A stretch of 64,000 nucleotides of DNA from NCBI GenBank assembly GCA_963970005.1, contig CAXAMN010006602.1:141369-205368 (forward strand), in the 5' to 3' direction. Source of the DNA: Durusdinium trenchii. Lineage: Eukaryota > Sar > Dinophyceae > Suessiales > Symbiodiniaceae. The notes beneath the pieces are model-generated. The model saw only the letters and a list, made by a program, of their open reading frames with translations, was not told the DNA's origin and made no database searches. Each line of letters starts with the position of its first letter. Within the stretch, counting starts at the first letter, position 1. Position numbers and translations under genes: made by a program. This document shows, in pieces, positions 11,027-20,885 of the stretch.

Positions 11027-13780
11027 GTACAACACGATCAATCAAAACGAGTTTATGTACTTCTTTGCCAAGTTTCGACAGCTGGAGAAGCAACGAGCTA
11101 AAGTGCCTTGTTTGATTGATTTTGTTCTTGGCGGTGCCAAAGGAAGAAACTATAAGAAACTAGACTCAAGAGATGTAGAGGAGCTCGCAAAAGCTGTACT
11201 CTTATGAATAGGAATATGACTTGTGCAGCAACTGCATTGGCTACGCACGTCACAACGAAAAACCCTTGGCACCCCTTGGGTCGGTGAGGAAGCCTTCACG
11301 GCCTTTGATGCCGATGGCAGTGGGACAATCGATTTTGAGGAGCTCGGCTCACTCTTCGAGTCCCAGGCCCCGTAGGTCCGTAGGTCCGTAGGTTTCTTCG
11401 TGCATGGTTTGCTGGTGGGAGATGTTGTCAGGACATGTGGTGGGTGGCTCAAAACAATTTGGTTTTAAGGATGTTTTCAACGAAATGTACCATAGGCCAT
11501 AGGCAATGCTGCGCCATGCGCTCGTTTTGGCTTTTTGTTGGGAGCTGTTAGGCAAGTGCGGGCCTGGGCAGACAGTTTTGAAGCTTTACCTGTGTGGCTA
11601 CTTTTTCAAAATCTGTCGCGCTTCCGCAGGGCATTTTTCCGCTGCACCATGTCATTTTTGAGCTTGCGATGGAGTAACCCTCAGAGTTCATGAGCCGGCT
11701 TGTGTCATTTGATGTGTTCCTTCATCAGCAAGCTCGAACAGGTTGCCGTATTTTGATCAATTATGCGTCGAGACCGAGGAAGCCTGTGAAGGCAGGCTAG
11801 AGGATGGCTTAGACTTCACGGCCTTCCAACGAGCCGGGAGCCCCAACAAATTTGAAAACCAAAACCGGGTGCCATGTGCTCGCCGGCGGAGGGTGCTTCG
11901 GGCGCCTTCAGGTCTTGGAGATTCTCAGAGAAAGACAGGGCTTTACTCGAGAGGTGCGACGGAGATGCTGGAAATGCCGTGCATTCTTCTTGTCCAAGAG
12001 CACAGTTTTGCGCGGGTCTGATCTAACATCTCCAGGGCTTCTACCCTTTTTTAAAGTGCGAATCAATGGACTCATGAATATGATGACCTGTGGTTGGCAA
12101 AGTGTCCTCTCTGAACCAAATATCAGCCGTTCCGCGGTTTGGGGTTGTCTCTGCACCAGAAAGCTAGAGAAGAGTTGTGGCCTACTTATATAGTTCGTCC
12201 GCATCGTGCCCAGGAGCGTGCCTTCTTTGAAGATGTTTTTGACAAATGCGATGGCGATGGCAGTGGACGCTCGGAGACGCACAGCTGTTGCGCGCTTTGC
12301 GTGCGACGCACGTCATGTGTCGATGCCGTTGGGTCAACAAACCGATCGGTCATGTTTGATCGCACCAGACATTCGAGGCTCCTTGGATACCTTGGAAGTT
12401 GGTCGCGTGCTGGTCACCCTCGGCTACTCCAAGGAAATGAAGTTCGAGGAACTCTTGGCAGAGGTTCGTCACAATGCTTGGCTATTTGCGGAATTTGTTC
12501 TGCATTTGCCCAAGGTTGAAGCCAACACGCTTTGCACAGGTCGATATTCAGCAAACGAATCAGCTTTCCAAGCAGGACTTCTTAGCTGCTCGACTGCCAT
12601 ATTATTGTGGTTCTTTCAAGAGCTTTGTAGATGGGTTGTCTGAAAGTTGCGTAAGGCTGAGATGCTTTGACTCCAGTGTTGCTTTTCACAAGGTGTTCAT
12701 GAGGAAGATTCGGGAGAGAGACACAAATTACATCCGAAACTACTTCAGGCGGGCATATGGGGGACGATGGGCATACTGTTTTATCAATTTTTGCGGATTG
12801 GGATTGGGACACGTCACAGCAGTCACAGCAGGCTGATGTAAAGGCCCACCGTATCAAGTAGCCGCTTGAATTCCACCATGAGCCAAGTTTTTTGAAGCAC
12901 ACAATTCAAGTAACAGAGTGCTTCCAATGATTTCCCGAGCCAATCAGAACAGCTGGTTGCTGCCATGCTGAAAGTTCGAAGCTAGGAAGCTTTCGGCATG
13001 GGATGGGAGAACGGCATGTAGCGTGTGTGGCTTCGTTTGGAGATGTGTGCGGGTCGGACAGGGAATGTGATACGGATGGCGAGCCCGGCCTCAATGCGCG
13101 AGAAATTGCAACATTGATCCAATCCCTGGGGTATTTGCCCGACATGGCGTGTACCGTTGCTTGCGATTGGGAATTGGCATGTCAGCAATGAACACTAGCA
13201 GATTAGTCAGTGTTGAGAAGAAGTTGTCATGCCATTTTCCAAGGTATTATTGAAACCCTGCAGCAACTGGATATCGACAATCCAGAGCAGGACGCAGAGA
13301 CAGGTCTTAACTGTAGACTTGCAGCTCAGTGTCAAGAACCCCACCTGGAACCAAACTCTTGTGGGCTTAAAGTTAGACAGTGTCCAAATTCAAGAGAGGG
13401 ACCTCAACACAAAGTGAAAGTGCACAATATGATGCATGCAGTTTACAAAGATCATCGACGACGACGACGACTACTACTACTCCTGCTGCTGCTACTACTA
13501 CTGCTGCTACCAACAACTACTGCTACTGCTACTCCTACTACTACTACTACTACCACCACTACCACTACTACCGCTGCTGCTGCTGCTGCTACTACTACTA
13601 CTACTCCTCCTACTGCGAGTGCGACTGCGATTGCGACTACCAGTGCTAGTACTAGCCCGTGCAACTGGAGAAGGGTCTGGAACAAACATTTCTGACTTGT
13701 TTTGTTGTCCCTTGAGCCTTGGGAGGATTTAGACTTTGAAGAGGTTTGGCGATTTCTGAAGATCTATCGCCGCCAGTCAG
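11027..13780 (+). CDS. EF-hand multi-repeat calcium-binding protein (family A), multi-exon
   Basis: EF-hand proteins sense calcium. Each repeat here is helix, 12-residue loop, helix, then L.F.EF and RERE/YR..GF motifs, a pattern known from dinoflagellate EF-hand arrays. Exons that join in frame: 11027-11096, 11289-11371, 11742-11832, 11912-11953, 12214-12265, 12378-12463, 12540-12584, 12693-12748, 13062-13150, 13244-13287 (end uncertain), 13726-13780. Loops: DADGSGTIDFEE (11307-11342), DGDGSGSLDTLE (split across the intron after 12265), DTDGEPGLNARE (13069-13104), and a weaker DIDNPE..LDFEE. The first and third carry canonical acidic ligands at 1, 3 and 12. Introns use GC, GA or GT donors and always AG before G. 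Neither the first exon nor a stop is identified; the chain may extend both ways, possibly into the polymerase gene. Confidence 0.75.
13452..13640. repeat. Trinucleotide microsatellite (CGA/CTA/CTG/ACC variants)
   Basis: About 190 bp of triplet repeats drift from GACGAC to CTACTA, CTGCTG, TACTAC and ACCACT. It is open in several frames, giving spurious Leu, Thr/Ala or Ser-rich frames. It lies inside the intron before the exon at 13726, so it is not coding in my model. Confidence 0.9.
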
Positions 13781-14165
13781 GCCGGTCATTTTCGCACAGG
13801 AAAGGCAACCGAAAGGCTCTCGAAAGAAAGTTAGTCAGGGGGCACTTCAGTACGCTAAAGAGAAAAGTGGCAAAGACTTGACACGCGCCAGACGGCAGGT
13901 CTTACTTTGTCTGCAGTGGCGGAGGCCAAGGAAACTTTCAAAAAGCCTCTTTCTTGGACTTGTGCGATTTTCATGAAGCGTGGCAGTGGTCATGACAGTA
14001 GCTTTGCATAGACCCCTTGGATAAAAAGGGCAATTTCTGACATTTGGCTCAGGGCATGGTGGTTGCATGATGTTGCAATATGTTGCATGCATCAAGGGCA
14101 GGCTGTGCCTGCGTAAGCAAATTTCACAATGATCAAGACTGACTATTGACATGTGGGTGTCGCAG

Positions 14166-14293
14166 TTTCAAAAACGGCATACCTCCAGCGCATCTTTGAT
14201 ATGGTGAGAAAGCGAGTGGAAACACGCTTGACAGAAGCTGGCCTCGCTTGCTTGGTCCAATTTCTTGATGATTGGGGTGTCGAAGAAGTTGAG
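14166..14293 (+). CDS. RdRP gene exon: first half of SAM-like segment
   Basis: Reads KTAYLQRIFDMVRKRVE, then LVQFLDDWGVEEVE. Joined to the next exon it gives WGVEEVE-DLLLITKEDLEE, the pattern of a SAM (sterile alpha motif) fold, a small helical protein- or RNA-interaction module. The intron 14294-14391 (98 bp) begins GA and ends AG before G. The exon follows CAG at 14163-14165. An internal ATG at 14202 is followed by a GTGAG that also looks like a donor. So the first part could instead be the tail of an EF-hand exon, with RdRP translation starting at that ATG. Confidence 0.6.
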
Positions 14294-17200
14294 GACAGTG
14301 GCGCTTGGCCATTGGTTTGAGCGTTAAATATCAGTGGTTTGTCAAGCCAAGGGTTGAGAGCCACCTCATCATGTTTTCTTCATGTGTGAAGGACCTGCTA
14401 CTCATCACAAAGGAGGATTTGGAAGAGAAGGGCGTGAAAGTGGTTCCACAGCGAAAATTCCTGAGGCTCCAGGAATCCTTGTCGTCTTCGCACGATCCGC
14501 GGGCAGCAGCTTCAGCAGAGCGTCCTCTTCCCAGCTCTCCGATCAGTCCCATCGTGCCGGAAGCTTCTGACTGGTGCTTCCCCGATCTTGACCAGAACTC
14601 GTGGGAGCTTCCAAGCTTTTCAACGGACAGCTCGGAGAACGAGTTGAAGCAGCTGGCAGAAAAGCCTGGCCGCTTCACTGTTGGGTGTTTCAAGGTTAAA
14701 GATGGAGTTCCTAGATTGATCGAGGAACGGGAGCAATTCTATCGCCCAGTTCAGTGGAAGCTACGGCCAGAGGATGGTTGGAAATTCATCACCATGGAGT
14801 TTCCATCCGAGAGCCCTCAGCTAGAACAACTGGTAGAACGATTTCGAGAGAATGGCTTCCCCTATCGTGGCAGATGTTACTTCTTTGTGTCCTCCAGCGA
14901 CTCGACATTAATCAAGAATCCACAGACATTTTAGGTCAGGTGATGCACGGTGTAGTAGATTTAAGGGCGGATCCGCCATTAATTTTATAGTCACAGCTTA
15001 CCACAAGTAGAAAGAGTGTCCTGCGATTTGCTCCCTTTATTTTTCTGTCTACGCCAACCACGAGATCGGATACTGCCCTTGATAGTTCCCATGTTTCCAA
15101 GATGCCTCGAGTTTCTATGTAAATGTGTGTTGAGACTCTCTTTACAGTAGGGCAGTTTCCGGATTCTAAGAACTTTGCTCAGGCAAGGCAGATGCATACC
15201 CACACGGCCCCAGTGCCTGGCTAGCCAGTCCTCCCAGTGGTGGTCGAGAGCAGATTGACAAGCAGCTCGGCTTTAATACAATTTTCAAGCTCGAGAAAGC
15301 TGGTGATGACATACCAAATCCAGGCTTCCGTTGCAGAGCTCGTGTCAAGCAACTGTTTTCTTCGATGATCGCTTCAATTCCGGTCTGCAAGCTGGAGATA
15401 GAAGTCATCGAGGACTTCAAAGATGTGCATGGAGTCATTCGAGACGATGGAGGGGGCGAAGCGGATCCAGACATCCTGGAAGCCTTGGCGGTGGCCTCCA
15501 AGACATGCCAGCAAGAAGTTGGGTTGTGTCGGTCAGTGACCGATTCAGGACAAATTAGGTGCGCTGGCTTGAAAGGCATGTTGCTTGGCTCAAAGCGGCT
15601 GCAGGGGACACGAAAACTCGTTGTGCCACGGAGCATGTTGAAGTTTGGAGGGGCAGAATTCTCCCAGGAACACCTTTCCGTGCTGAATTTCAGCAAGATC
15701 CGGCCTACTTCTCTTGGCCAGAATGTGATCCTTCGGTTGGAAGCCTGTGGGTGTGACCCAAAGGTCCTCGTGGAGGAGCAGAAGAGGTTCTTGAGAAAGG
15801 TGACTAGGATGGGGCAGGGAGACTTCCGTGAAGGTGCATTCCACCAGCTGTACTTTGACAAATATGAAACTGAGGTGGAGGCAGAGACGCAAGGCCATCA
15901 TGTTCGAGGTTGGAGCAGCAAGACTTACATAGGGACGTTTCTGGAAATGCTCCTCTCCGGCTTTGACCCATGTCAACACCCTCTATTGGAAGTACTTCTG
16001 CGACAAAAGAAGAGAGCCTTGGAGAGGGCCATGAAACAGGTGCAGCTTGGAGGGTGTTGGTCTGCTCGTGGCCACCCAGAGCCACAAGGAGAAGGCAATG
16101 ACCTGGAGCTGACAGACAATGAGATTTTCTTGATGGTCCCCAGCGAAGCGGAGGACGGGCTTGGGCCTGAGCCGTTTAGCCGTTTTAAGTTGGATCAAGG
16201 GCGGGCTCCTAAGGCCTCATGTGGTCTCACGGTTTTGGCTGTAACTTGCGAAAAAGCTACTAGTAGCGTCCTTGCTCCTAGTAATAAGGCCGGAACCCCG
16301 AGTTAGTAGCGTCCTTGCTCCTCGCAGTAAGGCCAGGAGCCCCTAGTAGCATGCTTGCTCCTAGTAGTAAGGCCAGGAGCCCCTAGTAGCGTCCTTGCTC
16401 CTAGTAGTAAGGCCAGGACCCTTAGTTAGTAGCGTCCTTGCTCCTAGTAGTAAGGCCAGAACCCCTAGTTAGTAGCGTCCTTGCTCCTAGTAGTAAGGCC
16501 AGGAGCCCCTAGTAGCGTCCTTGCTCCTAGTAGTAGGGTCAGGAGCCCCTAGTAGCGTCCTTGCTCCTAGTAGTAAGGCCAGAACCCCTAGTAAGGCCAC
16601 GAGCCCCTAGTAGCGTCCTCTACCAAGTCCAGAACCAGCCTGCGCTCTCATGAATCCATACACCAAACTGGGCTCTCATCCCCACAAGTTTACACGAGCA
16701 GTGACCCTTGATGCCGGTAATTGCACCAGCACCATTTATGTCATTTTCGTCACCGCAACACAATTCCCGTCCACTAGATCTCTAGACCAACTGCTGGTGG
16801 ACACTATTCCAGGCCTCCAGACACCAGCACTTAGAATTGGTATATCATTCTCCGTAAGTTCTTGAGCGGGCGGGCGTTGGCAGAACGCTAAACAGACACA
16901 TTGACATGTGGCCAACATTTGTTTGTTTGGCCTTTGCAGGAGATCGGGTGGACTGCGTTGACCGGGCATGTCATTGTCAACTACCTATCTGATCGAGACC
17001 CTCACGCTTTGAGGCTGGCTCTTGCCAAGGACTCGCCGGCTTTGCGTGCCAAATGTGCTCCTGGAGTGCTCTACTTTTCCAAGCAAGGTCGGCCGCTTCA
17101 AGTCAACTTGTCTTGGGACTTTGATGGCGATTACTTTCAGGTGATCACGCAGCAGCGCTTGGTGAATTCCTTCCGTGGTGAGGACTCGGCTAATTGCTTC

Positions 17201-18976
17201 CTGCCTGAGTTTGAGGCTGAAATGAAAGACGTTGAGGCGAAGAGCCTTTCAGATGTCCACGCGCACTTTTTATCAGAATACCACCTCAAAGATAGGATTG
17301 GGCTTCACCACTACCAGTGGGAGATGCTTGCAGGGGAGGGGCCGAAGGCAGCCTGCTCTGACCAAGCCAGACGCACAGCGGTTGCCTATTCAAAATCTTT
17401 GGATGTCGAGAAGGGGAAGCCTTGCCCAAAACTGGGAAAATTGGCACGGCAACCCAAGTGGGATTTCATGAAGAAGCCAGGAGGTCCACAAAGACCCTCC
17501 CCAACAGCTGCGGGGGAGTGCTATCGTCAGGCACTTCAAGCCAACCAGGAGTTTGATGAAGCAAAAGCACCTAGAAACACGAGCCCAGACCAGGATCTGA
17601 GCAAGGCCTGGAAGGAGCTTTTGGATCAACATGGGCCACAGAAGTGCCAGAAGATGAAGATGCTGGCAAAAGAAGTGCGAGGAGACTTCCTTAAGAGGGT
17701 GGCCATCGAGATCAACAAAGCAGAGTGTGCGGCGGGAATGGGCAATTCTTACACCGCCTGCTATGATGAGCTGAGAGGGGAGTGGTTCCTAGAGATGCGG
17801 AAGAATGTCTTGAGGCAGGCAGAAAAACAGGACATCACCCCAGAGCAGTTGGCACTAGCCTCGTGGCACCTGAAATATGTGGATGAAGGAGTTTGCACCG
17901 AGTGCCGCGATCCAAATCCGAGCTTTCCATGGCTTCTTTTCAAAGCAGAGCTGTCCCAGTGCAAGGAGCATTGGCAGCCATGCTTGAGAAGTGAGCTTTA
18001 CCAATTCCACGGTGCCATGCGGAAGCTCCAGAGAAACATTGGGGAGGCATCCGCCAGTGAAAGGAAGAAACAGAAGACAGATGAAGCCATTGAATGCCTG
18101 AAAGCCAAACTGAAATGCCCCCTGTGCTCAGCTACCAAAAATGAGCTCCTTGACAAGTTGCACATCCCTGGGCCCTTGTTGGAAGCAGCTGCAGCAGTGA
18201 AGGGCATCTCCGGGCGAGGTGATGTGGAGTATGTTGACTGCGAACGGCTGCGGTTCGCCAAAGCGCAATTCGGAGATACACTTGAACATGGCAAACAGTC
18301 GGGCACCAAGTTGGAGGAGCTGGTCGACCAACTCGTTCGCGGCGAGGTGGCGGTTCGAGAGCTGGTCCTGACTGCTGTCCAATTTCATGGAGAGCTTTAT
18401 GTTGTGGAAGGGAACCGTCGACTATGGTGCATCAAAGAAGCACAAAGACGTCTTCAAGGGAAACTTGTGGTTCCAGTGCGAGTGCCCAACCTCTACCTGG
18501 GATTCATTCACAGGCAGGAGCATAAGGAACCCGCTCTACCTTATTTCTTGCAGAGGTATGACCCAAGGTTTGAGGGAAAACGAGCGGAAGTCTTCATCGA
18601 GTCAGATGGACCCCCAAAATTCCAGCCATCAGACAGGACTACAGGCACGTCCACCAGTGAGCTGTCACAGGGGCCCCAGGCACTCACAAGTCCTCGTTGC
18701 CCGAAGTGCGCCGCTTGCATGAGTGTGCGAACCAACGGCAGGGATGGCTCCAAGTTCTGGGGGTGCTCAAAGTATCCCGGGTGCAAGGGCACCATAAACA
18801 TGCCTTCAGATGCAAGCCAGGCAGCGCCCACAAGCCGCAGCCCTGATTGCCCGAAGTGCGCCGCTTGCATGAGTGTGCGAACCAACGGCAGGGATGGCTC
18901 CAAGTTCTGGGGGTGCTCAAAGTATCCCGGGTGCAAGGGCACCATAAACATGCCTTCAATTGATTCCTTGAGTTGA
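14166..18976 (+). CDS. RNA-dependent RNA polymerase (RDR/QDE-1 type) with ParB-like domain and two zinc ribbons, gene span
   Basis: Cellular RdRPs copy single-stranded RNA into double-stranded RNA that feeds Dicer and Argonaute in RNA silencing. Recognised exons are 14166-14293, 14392 to about 14930, 15183 to about 16198, and 16940-18976. They give a SAM-like segment, RdRP N-terminal linker, polymerase core with catalytic DFDGD at 17117-17131, a ParB/sulfiredoxin-like domain, and two topoisomerase-type zinc ribbons. At least one short exon between 14930 and 15183 may be missing, and the junction around 16199 is unresolved. All exons are + strand, between two fields of EF-hand exons. A start within 14166-14293 (ATG at 14202) is possible. 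Alternatively the gene is spliced from EF-hand exons upstream. Confidence 0.85.
14392..14933 (+). CDS. RdRP gene exon: SAM-like end plus RdRP N-terminal linker
   Basis: Starts with DLLLITKEDLEEKG and VPQRKFLRL, then a Ser/Pro-rich linker of about 60 residues. From about 14670 it resembles the segment before the polymerase core in cellular RdRPs: WKFITMEFPSESPQ, then FRENGFPYRGRCYFFVSSSD, matching the family pattern of a strand, an R..G helix, then GR.Y.FL..S.S.L. The frame meets TAG at 14931-14933, so the real splice donor must lie a little upstream, perhaps in the last 25 bases. The conserved W-F segment expected next is not visible and may be on a small unrecognised exon. Confidence 0.7.
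15183..16198 (+). CDS. RdRP gene exon: polymerase core, N-terminal half
   Basis: Begins after CAG with AG before G. In order it shows RARVKQLFSSM (counterpart of the AR.GQ.FS motif), EVIEDFKDVHGVIRDDGG (counterpart of the DI..GYVFSDGVG region), QIRCAGLKGMLL, RKLVVPRSMLKF, the stretch SLGQNVILRLEACGCDP (family: LNRQ.I..L..LGV), MLLSGFDP, and LELTDNEIFLMV (family: L...EVFV). This order fits eukaryotic RdRPs throughout. The donor is not fixed; it should lie between about 16130 and 16200. The frame continues to a stop at 16306, but its last ~100 bases are repeat sequence and thus intron. Confidence 0.82.
16251..16624. repeat. CTAGTAGC-type tandem array, copy 6 (intronic)
   Basis: About nine degenerate units of roughly 40 bp (GTAGCGTCCTTGCTCC, then TAGTAGTAAGGCC and AGGAGCCCCTA). 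This is the longest array of the family in the window, in opposite orientation to copies 2, 4, 5 and 7. It fills the first half of the intron between the two polymerase-core exons. Confidence 0.9.
16940..18976 (+). CDS. RdRP gene last exon: catalytic domain, ParB-like domain, two topoisomerase-type zinc ribbons
   Basis: A 678-residue exon from an AG-before-G acceptor to TGA. Residues 1-60 read TGHVIV...PALRAKCAPGVLYFSK, then the catalytic loop DFDGD (codons 60-64; family DLDGD), which binds the two metal ions. YHLKDRIGLHHYQW, then AYSKSLDVEKGKP, match the conserved segments that follow in RdRPs. Codons ~428-530 (DVEYVDCERLRFA, GELYVVEGNRRLWC) resemble ParB/sulfiredoxin-fold domains, with GNRRL as signature. 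Codons ~587-623 and ~637-673 are zinc ribbons (CPKC...C..YPGC) of the type at the C-terminus of type I topoisomerases. A Cys-rich stretch (CTECRDPN, CPLCSATK) lies between polymerase and ParB-like parts. The upstream frame from 16901 is intron read-through. Confidence 0.9.
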   Translation, partial: EIGWTALTGHVIVNYLSDRDPHALRLALAKDSPALRAKCAPGVLYFSKQGRPLQVNLSWDFDGDYFQVITQQRLVNSFRGEDSANCFLPEFEAEMKDVEAKSLSDVHAHFLSEYHLKDRIGLHHYQWEMLAGEGPKAACSDQARRTAVAYSKSLDVEKGKPCPKLGKLARQPKWDFMKKPGGPQRPSPTAAGECYRQALQANQEFDEAKAPRNTSPDQDLSKAWKELLDQHGPQKCQKMKMLAKEVRGDFLKRVAIEINKAECAAGMGNSYTACYDELRGEWFLEMRKNVLRQAEKQDITPEQLALASWHLKYVDEGVCTECRDPNPSFPWLLFKAELSQCKEHWQPCLRSELYQFHGAMRKLQRNIGEASASERKKQKTDEAIECLKAKLKCPLCSATKNELLDKLHIPGPLLEAAAAVKGISGRGDVEYVDCERLRFAKAQFGDTLEHGKQSGTKLEELVDQLVRGEVAVRELVLTAVQFHGELYVVEGNRRLWCIKEAQRRLQGKLVVPVRVPNLYLGFIHRQEHKEPALPYFLQRYDPRFEGKRAEVFIESDGPPKFQPSDRTTGTSTSELSQGPQALTSPRCPKCAACMSVRTNGRDGSKFWGCSKYPGCKGTINMPSDASQAAPTSRSPDCPKCAACMSVRTNGRDGSKFWGCSKYPGCKGTINMPSIDSLS
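18697..18958 (+). repeat. 112 bp perfect direct repeat encoding the two zinc ribbons
   Basis: 18697-18808 and 18847-18958 are identical base for base, offset by 150 bp, with a 38 bp spacer. Each encodes one four-cysteine zinc ribbon. Identity at synonymous sites means very recent duplication or gene conversion. Confidence 0.95.
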
Positions 18977-19226
18977 CGCATCCAGCCAGTCAGCGATTTT
19001 AGTTAATGCCCGCGTTGATGTATCAAGTGGTAGGGAACCGCAAATGACTGCAATTGCAACACAGAGGCGGAAAACTGACGAGAATGCAGTGAAATGCGAC
19101 GTGTTTTACACTTGAAACTACATCGATATGCGCCTTTTGATATCACATCCTTCGGCGTGTGGCAGTTTGCAGCCTCCTAGACCCTTGTATGCTACACCAA
19201 GCATTTCACCATGCCGAGGTTCACAG

Positions 19227-19308
19227 ATGACATCACGGTGAGTGTCGATATGATGTTCCAAATGCTGCGGAACATGGGCTTCAACCTTCACTACCACGAA
19301 GTGAGGCA
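19227..19308 (+). CDS. EF-hand family A exon fragment
   Basis: After TTCACAG the frame reads DDITVSVDMMFQMLRNMGFN, then LHYHEVR. This is the end of a degenerate EF-hand loop and its outgoing helix, in the family A pattern (LSV..L...LR..GF......EV). A GC donor after GTGAG is possible. It lies only 250 bp after the polymerase stop codon on the same strand, so it starts another EF-hand gene or resumes the one before it. The flanking stretches 18977-19226 and 19309-20302 show nothing else recognisable. Confidence 0.55.
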
Positions 19309-20302
19309 AGTCATGTATTTGGTTGAGGCCAGGCCTGCAGCGTCCAGGACACCAAGAAAATCATACTAGCAGCTCTTGCCAACAAAGTGTCAGGGCAACG
19401 CTTCTGGCGTGATGAACGCCACTAGGCGGCATTTATGCAAGTTTACCTCAGGCCGATGGCAACTTACCCACTGTATACGGCGTATACGGGTGAAGTGAGT
19501 GGTAGTCCTTCCTTAATGCAGCAATCGGGTGAGTGGTGTGACCTTTAAAACCTGCACGGAAACAGACAGCCAGACAGACAGTACAAGCCTGTACAACATA
19601 GGAAAAAGCACACAATGAGCAGAACAATTGACATCACAACATAACGAAGTAGACCTTGTAGCTGCAACATGCGCGAGAGGAAGGAAACAAGTGGATACAA
19701 CTGAGCGCAGGTCCAAATACACAGGCGTGAACATCACAGGAGAAGGCATTCTGTATATACACGGTAGACCGTTTGCAACACCTCTTGGTTCATCACACAC
19801 ACAACGGGCCACAACACAACAGCGACATCCAGTCCAAGTGAAATAGCAACCTTGCTGAGCGAGACGGGACCGTTACAAGCGCACTTGCAATTGCTTGCCA
19901 AACAACCACGCTGCCCGCTCAGCCAAGAAAAGGCACGCCAAAGAGTCCTGAGAGCGGACCTATGTTGGAGGCCACCCAAATCAAGCATAGCTTTGGCATG
20001 GCCTGGCATGGCTTGGTGTTTTTTTGGTGACAGTCGGTTGAGAAGCGCCAACTGTACTCTCATCATGAGGTTCTTTATTGGGAGATGTCCAGATGTGAAG
20101 GTGTTCTTAACTTCGAATCGTCACCAACATCGTTTACCTCCTGATGAGCTCAAGCTATTGCAAATAGCGGCTCAAAAGACATGAAGATACGTTGAGGTAG
20201 GCTTTGTGGGTAGGGCACCTATACATGTGTGCATTTGATCTACAATGATCTCAACCTTCCATGCTGCCCAAAGTGTCCCCTTCTCTCTTTAAACGCTGAA
20301 AG

Positions 20303-20403
20303 ATCTGAACAGCTACGATGAGGAGCAGGAGTTTGTTCGCGCTGTGGGCCACCTCAAAGACACAGAGCTTCGCCAGATGTGGAAGGCGCTTGAACCATCC
20401 TGA
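20303..20403 (+). CDS. EF-hand family A exon fragment (weak)
   Basis: Reads DEEQEFVRAVGHLKDTELRQ, then MWKALEP and a stop. The EF..AV.HL...EL pattern resembles the helix after an EF-hand loop in family A. The calcium loop itself is not intact. Boundaries are estimated. Confidence 0.4.
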
Positions 20404-20775
20404 CATGCTGGCACACTGTCGGAGAAGAAACAATTCGGACGAGTACGGATATCGCAGCGCGGTCAGCTAAGCAAGGAGAATCGGTGATGCTTTCTTGACA
20501 GCTTTACGACAGGTGGTGCATGACACACCCAACACTGAAGCTGCTACCGAGTTGAGGAAGTTGCCTCTTGGATAGTTGATATTTTTATCAGTTACTGTAA
20601 TCATATGATGTCATCCTGCTTGCCATTTTCAACTGGGCCACACTTACATCAGAAGTACTCAGTCCCTTTCCTGAGGTTCGAAGCCGAAATGGGCGACCCT
20701 GGAGCAGATCAGGTCGGTGTTGAGGGTACAAAGGCACGTAAATATAGTTGTGTATATACAATATATATATATATA

Positions 20776-20885
20776 TTGGGTCTGTCCTATTACCTGTAAC
20801 CGTCAGTAGACAATTATTACTATTTTTGAACAAGGCCTTTACTAACCATCATCATCCATTGTTACAGGTATTAGGATAGACCCAA
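20776..20885. mobile_element. MITE-like element with 25 bp terminal inverted repeats
   Basis: Left TIR TTGGGTCTGTCCTATTACC... (20776-20800) is the reverse complement of 20861-20885 with 2 mismatches in 25. Only 60 bp lie between, with no coding capacity. Both ends abut (TA)n, as expected for insertion at TA by Tc1/mariner-like elements, though the superfamily is inferred only from that. A non-autonomous copy. Confidence 0.8.

Noticed and set aside
13436-13732. Long Leu-, Thr/Ala- or Ser-rich reading frames on both strands
   Set aside because: They are translations of a trinucleotide microsatellite in an intron; every frame is open, and no domain is present.
16901-16939. ATG at 16901 as start of a separate 691-residue protein
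   Set aside because: The sequence to 16939 is a typical acceptor region (pyrimidines then CAG before G), and the RdRP core continues from upstream exons, so this is intron read-through.
18541-18981. Minus-strand 146-codon frame across the zinc ribbons
   Set aside because: Shadow of the RdRP last exon; repeated peptide comes from the 112 bp repeat, and no domain matches on this strand.
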